From Hymenobacter psoromatis (GTDB lineage Bacteria > Bacteroidota > Bacteroidia > Cytophagales > Hymenobacteraceae): a stretch of DNA of 64,000 nt. The notes under the pieces were generated by a model, which saw only the letters and a program-made list of their open reading frames with translations, did no database searches and had not been told where the DNA came from. This document shows positions 32,587 to 40,492 of the stretch, piece by piece. The stretch spans positions 1,240,001-1,304,000 of the forward strand of contig CP014771.1 in NCBI GenBank assembly GCA_001596155.1, in the 5' to 3' direction. The translations under genes were made by a program, and so were the position numbers. Each line of letters begins with the position of its first letter. The stretch's first letter is position 1.

Positions 32587-34344
32587 CTACTTCTTGCGGT
32601 TCAGCATTAGCTGGCGAATATACTTCACTGGCGCGCTGCCGTAGCTCAGGAATTGCTCGTTGAAGTTCTTGAGATTAAACTTGCTACCCTCCTTTTGCTT
32701 CACCTCTTCGCGCAGGGCCATAATCTCGGTGTAGCCCGTGAAATACGAGCTGAGCTGCACCTGGCTCAGCGTGGCGCGGTGCCACTTGTTGCGGGCCTCG
32801 GCCTCCTCCTGGAAGCCCGCGCCGGTGAGCAGCTGCACCACGTCGGCCTCGCTGGCATTTTGGGTTTGGATGAGGTTGTCGGCCACCGCGTTCAGGGTCG
32901 AGCGCATGTTCCACTTGTCCCACAGCAGCCACAGCTCATCGGAGTTGTTGCCGTAGCCGCTTTCCAGCATCATGCGCTCCGCGTACACGGCCCAGCCCTC
33001 AATCATGGCCCCGTTGCCGAAGATGCTCTTCACCAGCGAGGGCGAGCGGTTGGCGTACACGAGCTGCGTGTAGTGGCCCGGAATGGCCTCGTGGATATTG
33101 AGAATCTGCAAGGTGTAGTCGTTGTACTCGCGCAGGTAGCTCTCGGCCTGGGCCGCGGTCCAGGTGGGGGGTAGGGGCTCCACGTTGTAGTAAGTGTTGG
33201 CCTTGGTATCGTAGGGGCCGGGCGCGCTCACGCTGGCCCCCGCGCCGCTGCCGCGCATGTAGCCCGGCGTTTCGCGCACCACCAGCGGCTTGCTGGGGTC
33301 CTGGGTTAGCAGCTGGTGGTCGTTCACGAATTTGATGAGGGTCGGAATCTGGCGCTTCACCGCGTCCACGAAGCCGTCGCGCGGGGCGTGCTTCAGCGTC
33401 AGTTGGTCAATGACTTGCCGGATGAGCCGCATCGTGTCGGTCGGCATCGTTTGGCCGGCGCAATACTTGGGGAAGAGCCGCGCCGCCCGCCGGCCCATGT
33501 CGTGCAGCAGCTCGGCTTTGTGCTTTTGGGCCAGCTCAAACACCTGGTCGGCGGAGTAGCTGGACTGAATATCGAGGGCAAATTTTCTATCGAATAATGC
33601 TTTGCCAATGCGGAACGAGCGAAAGTCTTTCCCCCCCGCCAGCACGTCCTTCTGCAAAAAATCGAGGTAGCCGCGCACGGCCTGCTGCGCCCCCGCGATG
33701 CGCGTGCTGGCCAGCCGCTTTTCATCGGCGCTCAGGGTGGACTTCCGCACCGAGTCGGCCAGCGTGCCGAACACGGCCAGGCCGCCTTCATTCTGCTTCA
33801 CGGCCAATTCCGTGTGCTCGCGGGTGGGCCGCGCGATGTTGGCCCGCGCCGCCTGGTAGTACGCCTGCGCCCCGGTTATTTTATCCGAAATGTTGCGCAG
33901 GCGGCGGTCGAGGGGGTAGTAGCGGCCATTGAGCAAGTCGCCCACGCTGGCCCCCAGGTTGTAGCTGGCCGGGTTCCACTGCCAGTTCTGGAGCGTGTCG
34001 GCGTACCAGCGCTCCGAGCGCAGCTCATTCGTAAGCAAACGCAGGTCAATCTGGTTGCCGGGCGACAGGCTATCCAGCCCAAAGCCGCCCAGCGCGCCCA
34101 GATTGCGGGCCACGAACGCGGCATCGCTGCGCCGCTGCGCCTCGTTGGGAATCACCAGCAGCGAGTCGTATTTGTGAAAGCCCACCGACGACGCATACTC
34201 CGGGTTCTGCCGCCAGAAATCCTGGATGAACTGCCGCTTGAAGCGGTCGAAGCGCGCATCGGCGGCGGGGGCGGCGGTTTTGGAGTCGGGGCTGGTGCAG
34301 GCGGGGAGGGCCAGGGCCAGCAGGGGGAGGTAGCGGAGCTTCAT
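32587..34344 (-). CDS. DUF885 family putative metallopeptidase, lipoprotein
   Basis: 585 residues from the ATG at 34344; a longer frame runs into the repeat upstream. Lipoprotein signal MKLRYLPLLALALPAC with Cys16. DUF885 features: RFKRQFIQDFWRQNPEYASS, a long helical body, and the metal motif HEAIPGHYTQ in ILNIHEAIPGHYTQLVY, followed by WAVYAERMMLESGYG. The C-terminus ends VKYIRQLMLNRKK. Members are thought to be zinc-dependent carboxypeptidase-like enzymes, but few are characterised. Located in the outer or inner membrane, facing the periplasm. Confidence 0.88.
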   Translation of the reverse strand: MKLRYLPLLALALPACTSPDSKTAAPAADARFDRFKRQFIQDFWRQNPEYASSVGFHKYDSLLVIPNEAQRRSDAAFVARNLGALGGFGLDSLSPGNQIDLRLLTNELRSERWYADTLQNWQWNPASYNLGASVGDLLNGRYYPLDRRLRNISDKITGAQAYYQAARANIARPTREHTELAVKQNEGGLAVFGTLADSVRKSTLSADEKRLASTRIAGAQQAVRGYLDFLQKDVLAGGKDFRSFRIGKALFDRKFALDIQSSYSADQVFELAQKHKAELLHDMGRRAARLFPKYCAGQTMPTDTMRLIRQVIDQLTLKHAPRDGFVDAVKRQIPTLIKFVNDHQLLTQDPSKPLVVRETPGYMRGSGAGASVSAPGPYDTKANTYYNVEPLPPTWTAAQAESYLREYNDYTLQILNIHEAIPGHYTQLVYANRSPSLVKSIFGNGAMIEGWAVYAERMMLESGYGNNSDELWLLWDKWNMRSTLNAVADNLIQTQNASEADVVQLLTGAGFQEEAEARNKWHRATLSQVQLSSYFTGYTEIMALREEVKQKEGSKFNLKNFNEQFLSYGSAPVKYIRQLMLNRKK

Positions 34345-34380
34345 GGGGGATGGGGATGGGAATCGTGAACGATGGGCGGT

Positions 34381-34552
34381 GTAGGGTGCGGGGCTTGCCC
34401 CCGCCCGTCGTTGCACGATAACGGCGGGTGTCGTTGAACGATGACGGTGGGCCGAATAAACGACAATAATCCGTTACTTGCGCCCGATACGTTGTTCAAC
34501 ACCGCCCGCCGTCATCGTTCAACGACGGGCGGGGGCAAGCCCCGCACCCTAC
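34381..34552. repeat. Composite REP element (BIME-like) upstream of the RAYT gene
   Basis: Outer 39-bp arms of family D (34381-34419 and 34514-34552, one mismatch) enclose a second, imperfect inner inverted repeat (CGTTGAACGATGACGGTGGG and complement-like sequence at 34493-34513). It ends 8 bases before the transposase ATG. Confidence 0.88.
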
Positions 34553-34560
34553 TTCGTTTT

Positions 34561-35019
34561 ATGGACCGCCGCAGCATTCGCTACGAGGGCTTTGATTATA
34601 GCATGGCAGGTTATTATGCCCTCACACTTTGCGCCCGCGATAAAGCGCATCTGTTCGGGGTGCTGCCGCCTGACGAACCCTTGCAGCCTTCACCGTTGGG
34701 CGAGCTTATCTCGCACGAGCTGCTGGCTATCCCTATCCACTACCCCACCGTGCGGCTCGATACCTGGCTGCTAATGCCCAACCACCTGCACCTGATTTTG
34801 ACGCTCACGCGCAACCAAGTGGTGGCGGTGAGCCAGGTAATGGGTAGCTTTAAATCGCGGTGCTACGGGCAGTGGCGGCGGGCGCAGCTGGCGGCCGGGC
34901 AGCCCGCGCCGCCTTCGTGCTGGCAGCGCAATTATTACGAGCGCATCGTGCGCGATGCGGCGGAGCTGGACGCGCACCGCCGCTATATCCTCGATAATCC
35001 CAGCCGCTGGAATCATTAA
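34561..35019 (+). CDS. REP-associated tyrosine transposase (RAYT, TnpA-REP)
   Basis: 152 residues from the ATG at 34561; upstream in-frame sequence is REP palindrome. The Y1/HUH hallmarks are present: the metal-binding MPNHLHLIL (His75, His77), and Tyr125/Tyr126 in NYYERIVRD as the nucleophile region. The C-terminal HRRYILDNPSRW is typical of RAYTs, as is the N-terminal YEGFDYSMAGYYALTLC. RAYTs are domesticated relatives of IS200/IS605 transposases that bind and cleave REP hairpins and are thought to spread them. Here palindromes of one family lie directly on both sides of the gene and at three further sites in the window, as expected of its substrates. Confidence 0.93.
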   Translation: MDRRSIRYEGFDYSMAGYYALTLCARDKAHLFGVLPPDEPLQPSPLGELISHELLAIPIHYPTVRLDTWLLMPNHLHLILTLTRNQVVAVSQVMGSFKSRCYGQWRRAQLAAGQPAPPSCWQRNYYERIVRDAAELDAHRRYILDNPSRWNH

Positions 35020-35041
35020 TTAGCATTGTTCAACACCGGAT

Positions 35042-35198
35042 GTAGGGTGCGGGGCTTGCCCCCGCCCGTCGTTGAACGATGCGTAATAGGTTCGTGCAAC
35101 GACGGGCGGGGGCAAGCCCCGCACCCTACATCGCTCGTCGCTGAACGATTGGTGCTCGATTCGTTCAACGACGGGCGGGGGCAAGCCCCGCACCCTAC
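35042..35198. repeat. Cluster of three REP arms downstream of the RAYT gene
   Basis: A complete palindrome (35042-35080 with 35092-35130, one mismatch) is followed by a third arm at 35160-35198, ending 8 bases before the type IIG gene. All are family D (GTAGGGTGCGGGGCTTGCCC...). Confidence 0.9.
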
Positions 35199-35206
35199 TT
35201 TCGTTT

Positions 35207-38200
35207 ATGCTTACGCTCTGCCCCGAAACCCCCACCCAAGCCCTCGACCTTGCCTTTCGCCGCCAAAAGCCTACCCGCGCCCAGCTCGACGACTTCCAGC
35301 TGGCCCGACAAACGCTGCTGGCCGCCATCAACCCCGACGAAAGCGAGGAGCACCTCAAGAAGCCGCTCATGGATTTTCTGGCCCACCCTGGCGTGCTGGG
35401 GCCGGATTATTACCTCAACGTGCGGAAGAAGCGCGACCTCGTGGTGCGGACCGGCCCCAAGGAGGCGGCCCCGGTGGGCGTGCTGCTGGAAGTGAAAAAG
35501 GCCGCCAACAAGGCCGAGATGGTGACGCCCCACGACCTCAACCGCAAGGCGTTTCACGAGCTGCTGCTGTACTACCTCCAGGACCGCGCCGACAAAACGG
35601 CCGACAACCTGCGCCGCCTCGTCATCACCAACGGCTACGAGTGGTTCGTGTTTGATGCCCTGGATTTTGACCGCCTCTTCTGGCGCAACACCGCCCTCAA
35701 AAACGACTTCCTAGCCTGGGCGGGGGGTAAGAAGGACAGCAAAAAGGCCAGCCACACCACCGACTACTTCTACCAGGAAATTGCCTACCCCTGCCTGGCG
35801 GGCCTGGCGGCCGAGCTGCCCTTTGCCTACCTCGACCTGCGCACGGAGCCCGCTACCGAGCGCGACCGCATTACGCTGGCCAAGCTCTTTCAGGCTCCGC
35901 ATTTGCTCAAAGCGCCCTTTGCCCAGGATGCCAACACCCTCAACCGGGCTTTTTACGAGGAATTGCTCTACCTCATTGGCCTGGAGGAGGTGCCCGAGAA
36001 GGGCCGCAAGCTCATTAAGCGGGTGGCCCCGGCCGAGCGCGAGCACGCCGGCTCGCTGCTGCGCAATACCCTGGACGTGCTGCGTGGCGAGGACCTGCTG
36101 GCCAACCTGCCCGCCGCCGAGCGCACCCCCTACGGCGACACCCCCGCCGACCAGCTCTTCGGCGTGGCCCTGGAGCTGTGCCTTACCTGGATAAACCGCC
36201 TCCTGTTTCTGAAGCTGCTGGAGGGCCAGCTGCGCCGCTACCACGCCAGCGGCAACCCGGCCGCCCTCACCGACAAGTTTCGCTTTCTTACCCCCGAGCT
36301 GCTGCCCGACTTTACGGCCCTCAACGACCTGTTCTTTCAGGTGCTCAACACGCCCGCCGACCAGCGCACCCCCGCCGTGCAGGCCGCCTACGCCCACCTG
36401 CCCTACCTCAACTCGTCGCTCTACGAGCCCAGCGAGCTGGAGCGCCGCACCACCCGCATCCGGGGCCTCAACAGCGCCCGCACCCTACCCCTCTACCGCA
36501 AGTCGGTGCTGCCGGCCCAGGCGCAGCCGCCCGCCACGCTGGCGTATCTGCTGCGCTTTCTCGATGCCTACGACTTTGCTTCCGAGGGCGACGAGCAGGT
36601 GCAGGAAACCCACAAGCCGCTGATTTCGGCGGCCGTGCTGGGCCTCATCTTCGAGAAGCTCAATGGCTACCAGGACGGCTCCTTCTACACCCCCGGCTTC
36701 ATCACCATGTACATGGCCCGCCACACCCTGCGCCGGGCCGTGGTGCAGCACTTCAACCGCCGCTCCGGCTACGGGGCCGCCGACGTGGCGGCTCTGGCCG
36801 ACGCCCTACCCCCCCACAGCCGGGTGGCCGACAGTGCCTACTTCAACACCCTCACTGTGCTGGACCCCGCCGTGGGCAGCGGCCACTTCCTGGTGAGCGC
36901 CCTCAACGAGCTGCTCGCCATAAAGGCCGAGCTGGGCCTGCTGCTGGATGAGGACACCGGCAAGCGCCTGCGCTACCGCCTCACCGTGGCCCGCGATGAG
37001 CTGGTGGTGGTGCACGAAGACGATGACCCCCACGACCCTAACGCCCTCTTTCAGTACCGCGCCCGCCTCGACCCGGCCACCGGCCTGCGCACCGTGGCCC
37101 CGGCCCACACGGCCTTGCAGCGCGCCCTGTTTCAGGAGAAGCGCCACCTCATCGAGCACGCCCTGTTTGGGGTCGACCTCAACCCCAACTCGGTCCGCAT
37201 CTGCCGGCTGCGCCTCTGGATTGAGCTGCTCAAGCACGCCTACTACCTGCCCGAAACCGGGTTTGCCCAGCTCGAAACCCTGCCCAACCTCGACCTCAAC
37301 ATCAAAGCCGGCAACTCGCTGCTCGCCCGCTTCGACCTCGGGGCCGACCTCTCCGACGTGTTCCGGCAAAGCAGGTTCACGCTCGCTACCTACCGCGATG
37401 CCGTGCACGCCTACTTCAACACCCGCGACCGCGCCGCCAAGCAAGAGCTGCAAAAGTTTCTGGGCCAAATCAAGGAGCAGTTCACCCAGGCCCTGCACAA
37501 GCGCGACCCCCTGCGCGAAAAGCTGCGCCGCGCCCGCAACGAGCGCACCGTGCTCGAAACCCAGGGCCAGCTGCTGCCCGAAACCCCCAAGCAGCGCGAA
37601 AGCCGCGACTTCGACATCCGCCGCCTCACGCTGCTGGTCGAGCAGTACGAAAAGGAGGTGGAGCGCTACGAGCAAGGCCAGCTCTACCGCCACGCCTTTG
37701 AGTGGCGCTTCGAGTTTCCCGAAGTGCTGGATGAGAAAGGCCAGTTTCGGGGCTTTGATGTGGTGATTGGCAACCCGCCGTATATCCGGCAGGAAGAAAT
37801 AGGAGATTTAAAAAAGCACCTCAAAATCCGCTTCACCACATTCATCAGTACGGCTGACCTGTATGTGTATTTTATAGAATTAGGGGTTAGTTTAATTCGT
37901 CCAGAAGGAGAATTGTCATTTATTACTCCTAATAAATGGCTACGCTCTAATTATGGCTTACCGCTACGAAATTGGCTAGCAACTCAGCAGCTTACAGAAC
38001 TTATAGATTTTGGTGATTTACCAGTTTTCCCAGAAGCTGCTACATATCCGTCTATTCTCACGGTACGACGTGACGCTCCAGTAGACACTTTCCGAACTGC
38101 TACTTTCTCAATCTTACCTGCACCTGCCAAGTTTGATGAAGAAGTAACCGCGTCTTTAATAGATTTTGATGTCTCTCGCTTAAATACAGAAGGCTGGAAT

Positions 38201-39067
38201 TTAGGTAGAGCTGACCAGCATCTATTGCTTGAGAAAATTCGCGCTTCTGGAACACCTCTAGAGCAGTACGTAAAGGAAAGAATTTATAGAGGCATTTTAA
38301 CCGGACTAAATCCAGCATTTGTTATCGACAAGACAGTATACAATGAAATATTAACTGCTGACAAAAACTCCGCTCAACTCTTAAAACCCTTCTTAGCTGG
38401 CCGAGAAATCAAAAGATACAGACAAGCTCATGCTGACAAGTATCTTATACTAATTCCTAGCGGCTGGACTCGTTTTGCCTTGGGTTGGCAACAAGATGCG
38501 AAAGGCCGTTGGCATTCACCTATTCAGGAAAACTATCCTACCCCTTGGGACGCCTTGCGAACAGCCTATCCAGCTATTGCCGCTCATCTCCTACCCTTTG
38601 CAGAACGAGCCGAAGCACGTCATGACAAAGGACACTTCTGGTGGGAATTAAGGTCTTGCGATTATTATGTAGATTTTGAGAAACCTAAAATACTGTTAGC
38701 AGAAATTGCGGCTAACAATGAGTTCACTATTGATACGCAGGGATTGTATGCTGACACAACTGCCTTTTTTATTGATTCTGATTCTCTCTTTTTACTAGGA
38801 TTATTAAATTCAAAGACAACTCTTTTCTTCGTTAAACAAACAGGTTCAGAAATAAGAGGTGGTTTTTCAAGATGGAAAAGGCAGTATCTAAATCCTATCC
38901 CCATCCCCCACGCCACGCCCGAGCAGCAAGCCGAAATCGCGGCCCTGGTCGAGCAGGTGCTAGCCGCCAAAGCCGCCGGCGCGCCCACCGCCCCCCTCGA
39001 AGCCGCCATTGATGCCCTGGTAGCCGCCCGCTACGGCCTCACCCCCGCCGAGGTGGCCCAGCTGTAG
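35207..39067 (+). CDS. Type IIG restriction-modification enzyme (Eco57I-like)
   Basis: 1286 residues. N-terminal PD-(D/E)xK nuclease: Asp77 (KKRDLVV), Glu95 and Lys97 (LLEVKK). A helical connector follows. The N6-adenine methyltransferase has motif I DPAVGSGHFL (Asp553 onward) and motif IV NPPY (856-859). A long charged coiled coil (~725-830) interrupts the methyltransferase. The target recognition region occupies ~865-1230, with a C-terminal PEQQAEIAALVEQVL tail. Cuts and methylates DNA in one chain; the target site is unknown. The coding DNA turns abruptly AT-rich at ~37795, just after NPPY, and GC-rich again at ~38895: a probable specificity-domain swap. The TAG stop lies in a REP palindrome. 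Confidence 0.93.
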   Translation: MLTLCPETPTQALDLAFRRQKPTRAQLDDFQLARQTLLAAINPDESEEHLKKPLMDFLAHPGVLGPDYYLNVRKKRDLVVRTGPKEAAPVGVLLEVKKAANKAEMVTPHDLNRKAFHELLLYYLQDRADKTADNLRRLVITNGYEWFVFDALDFDRLFWRNTALKNDFLAWAGGKKDSKKASHTTDYFYQEIAYPCLAGLAAELPFAYLDLRTEPATERDRITLAKLFQAPHLLKAPFAQDANTLNRAFYEELLYLIGLEEVPEKGRKLIKRVAPAEREHAGSLLRNTLDVLRGEDLLANLPAAERTPYGDTPADQLFGVALELCLTWINRLLFLKLLEGQLRRYHASGNPAALTDKFRFLTPELLPDFTALNDLFFQVLNTPADQRTPAVQAAYAHLPYLNSSLYEPSELERRTTRIRGLNSARTLPLYRKSVLPAQAQPPATLAYLLRFLDAYDFASEGDEQVQETHKPLISAAVLGLIFEKLNGYQDGSFYTPGFITMYMARHTLRRAVVQHFNRRSGYGAADVAALADALPPHSRVADSAYFNTLTVLDPAVGSGHFLVSALNELLAIKAELGLLLDEDTGKRLRYRLTVARDELVVVHEDDDPHDPNALFQYRARLDPATGLRTVAPAHTALQRALFQEKRHLIEHALFGVDLNPNSVRICRLRLWIELLKHAYYLPETGFAQLETLPNLDLNIKAGNSLLARFDLGADLSDVFRQSRFTLATYRDAVHAYFNTRDRAAKQELQKFLGQIKEQFTQALHKRDPLREKLRRARNERTVLETQGQLLPETPKQRESRDFDIRRLTLLVEQYEKEVERYEQGQLYRHAFEWRFEFPEVLDEKGQFRGFDVVIGNPPYIRQEEIGDLKKHLKIRFTTFISTADLYVYFIELGVSLIRPEGELSFITPNKWLRSNYGLPLRNWLATQQLTELIDFGDLPVFPEAATYPSILTVRRDAPVDTFRTATFSILPAPAKFDEEVTASLIDFDVSRLNTEGWNLGRADQHLLLEKIRASGTPLEQYVKERIYRGILTGLNPAFVIDKTVYNEILTADKNSAQLLKPFLAGREIKRYRQAHADKYLILIPSGWTRFALGWQQDAKGRWHSPIQENYPTPWDALRTAYPAIAAHLLPFAERAEARHDKGHFWWELRSCDYYVDFEKPKILLAEIAANNEFTIDTQGLYADTTAFFIDSDSLFLLGLLNSKTTLFFVKQTGSEIRGGFSRWKRQYLNPIPIPHATPEQQAEIAALVEQVLAAKAAGAPTAPLEAAIDALVAARYGLTPAEVAQL

Positions 39068-39151
39068 GGTGCGGGGCTTGCCCCCGCCCGTCGTTGAACG
39101 ATGGGCAACGGGTTCGTTCAACGACGGGCGGGGGCAAGCCCCGCACCCTAC
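39064..39151. repeat. REP palindrome of family D closing the type IIG gene
   Basis: 39-bp arms (39064-39102 and 39113-39151, complementary) around a 10-nt loop. The first bases, GTAG, contain the stop codon of the upstream gene. Confidence 0.9.
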
Positions 39152-39167
39152 TTCGGCCTCATGGCAG

Positions 39168-39470
39168 TCGTCCGGGGTGCGTGCGCGGTCGTCCGGGGGG
39201 TGTGCGCGGTCGTCCGGGGTGCGTGCGCGGTCGTCCGGGGGGTGTGCGCGGTCGTCCGGGGTGCGTGCGCGGTCGTCCGGGGTGCGTGCGCGGTCGTCCG
39301 GGGTGCGTGCGCGGTCGTTTGGGGTCGTGCGCAATCGTCCGGGGGATAGTCGCGGTTATTCGGGGTGCGTGCGCGGTCGTCCGGGGTGCGCGGTCGTTCG
39401 TTCGGGGGATAGTCGCGGTCGTCCGGGGTGCGTGCGCGGTCGTTCGGGGTATAGTCGCGGTCGTTCGGGT
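39168..39470. repeat. 21-bp minisatellite
   Basis: About fourteen tandem units of GTCGTCCGGGGTGCGTGCGC plus G, with variants (GGGGTGTGCGCG, GGGGGATAGTCGCG). The left half is nearly perfect and the right half is degenerate. The remaining part of this 445-base gene-free stretch is the REP element before it and an AT-rich leader after it. A plus-strand frame through it would encode repeats of VRGACAV but has no sign of being a gene. Confidence 0.9.
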
Positions 39471-39512
39471 ATTTGGTGTTAGTTTCACGCTTTCTTCATT
39501 TTTTCCTCTCCC

Positions 39513-40217
39513 ATGCTGACTGCCAACCAAGACAATCGCCTCACCGCCGCCGAAAACCTACTCGCCGCCCTGCGGCAAGACCCTACCCCCTACGCTACTG
39601 ATAAGGCCCTGCAAACCGGCATCGCCCGCCTGGCCGAAATCATCGCCGACATGCAGCCCCTGCGCCAGCAGGCCCAGCGCAGCAGCGCCACCCGCGTGGC
39701 CGGCCAGCCCTCCGACAAGCAGCAGGCCCGCCAGCACCTGACCCAGGTGGCGGGCGAAGTGGCCGGCGATGTCTTCGCCTACGCCTCGGAGCAGCACAAC
39801 GCTACCCTGCAAGCCGTGGCCGATTACAGCCAGAGCGACCTGGCCAAGCTGCGCGGCTCGCGCCTCACCGACGCGGCCACCGCCCTCTACCAGGCCACCC
39901 AGGATGCGGCGTATAAAAAGGCGCTGCAAGCCACCTACGCCCTCACCGATGCCCGCCTGCAAGAGCTGCAAGACGCCCTGGCCGCCTTCCACGACCTCAA
40001 AACCGAGCCCCGCCAGGCCGTCATCGCCGGCAAAACGGCCCGCGCCAGCCTGCGCGTCGAGTTTTCGGAGCTAAGCACCTTGCTGCAAGACCGCCTGATG
40101 CGCCTGCTGCGCAAGTATGAGCGCCAGGCCCCCGCCTTTTATGCCCGCGTGGTGGCGGCGCGCCAGGTGGTGGACCGGCCGGGCTCGGTAACGAGTGCGC
40201 CGGTCGGGGCTTTGTGA
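39513..40217 (+). CDS. Conserved hypothetical helical protein
   Basis: 234 residues, no signal peptide. Almost entirely helical, rich in Ala, Gln and Leu (NRLTAAENLLAALRQDPTPY; LQTGIARLAEIIADMQPLRQ; LSTLLQDRLMRLLRKYERQA). A short Ser/Arg patch (QQAQRSSATRVAGQPSDKQQ) lies near residue 55. I recall similar uncharacterised proteins in Hymenobacter but cannot name a family. Whether it belongs with the type IIG system upstream is unclear: a minisatellite separates them. Probably cytoplasmic. Confidence 0.65.
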   Translation: MLTANQDNRLTAAENLLAALRQDPTPYATDKALQTGIARLAEIIADMQPLRQQAQRSSATRVAGQPSDKQQARQHLTQVAGEVAGDVFAYASEQHNATLQAVADYSQSDLAKLRGSRLTDAATALYQATQDAAYKKALQATYALTDARLQELQDALAAFHDLKTEPRQAVIAGKTARASLRVEFSELSTLLQDRLMRLLRKYERQAPAFYARVVAARQVVDRPGSVTSAPVGAL

Positions 40218-40234
40218 TAACGGCGCGGGCGTTC

Positions 40235-40355
40235 ACCCCACCCCCTAGCCCCCTCCCCTTCGGGAGAGGGGGAACTAGTTCTAGCTCTAATTCTAGAAAC
40301 TAGTACTAGAGCTAGTTCCCCCTCTCCCGAAGGGGAGGGGGCTAGGGGGTGGGGT
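40235..40355. repeat. Long palindrome, family G
   Basis: Perfect 44-bp arms (ACCCCACCCCCTAGCCCCCT... and complement) around an AT-rich ~33-bp spacer that itself contains CTAGTTCTAGCTCTAATTCT, a second imperfect palindrome. A half copy is at 21555. Confidence 0.88.
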
Positions 40356-40492
40356 CACGCGGAGGGCGACCCGCTGCGCCGCTAGAACGTAACAACTCTA
40401 CCCCTACCCCCCGAGCCGCTGCCCAGGTAGTGGCTCTTTTTTTGTGGAGACGCGTAAGCCCATTTCGCTTACTTCCGCGCCCGCTGCTTCCG

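Noticed and set aside
34441-34560. Extended N-terminus of the RAYT
   Set aside because: The 40 extra codons are REP palindrome sequence; the family begins at the ATG at 34561.
35207-39067. BREX PglX or a complete phage-exclusion cluster
   Set aside because: The protein has its own N-terminal PD-(D/E)xK nuclease and no BREX partner genes (brxL, pglZ, brxC) are nearby; a stand-alone type IIG enzyme is the simpler reading.
39168-39470. Possible CRISPR array or repeat protein
   Set aside because: The 21-bp units are directly adjacent with no unique spacers, and no cas genes are near. The frames encoding VRGACAV repeats lack a plausible start region and are present in several frames only because the unit length is a multiple of three.
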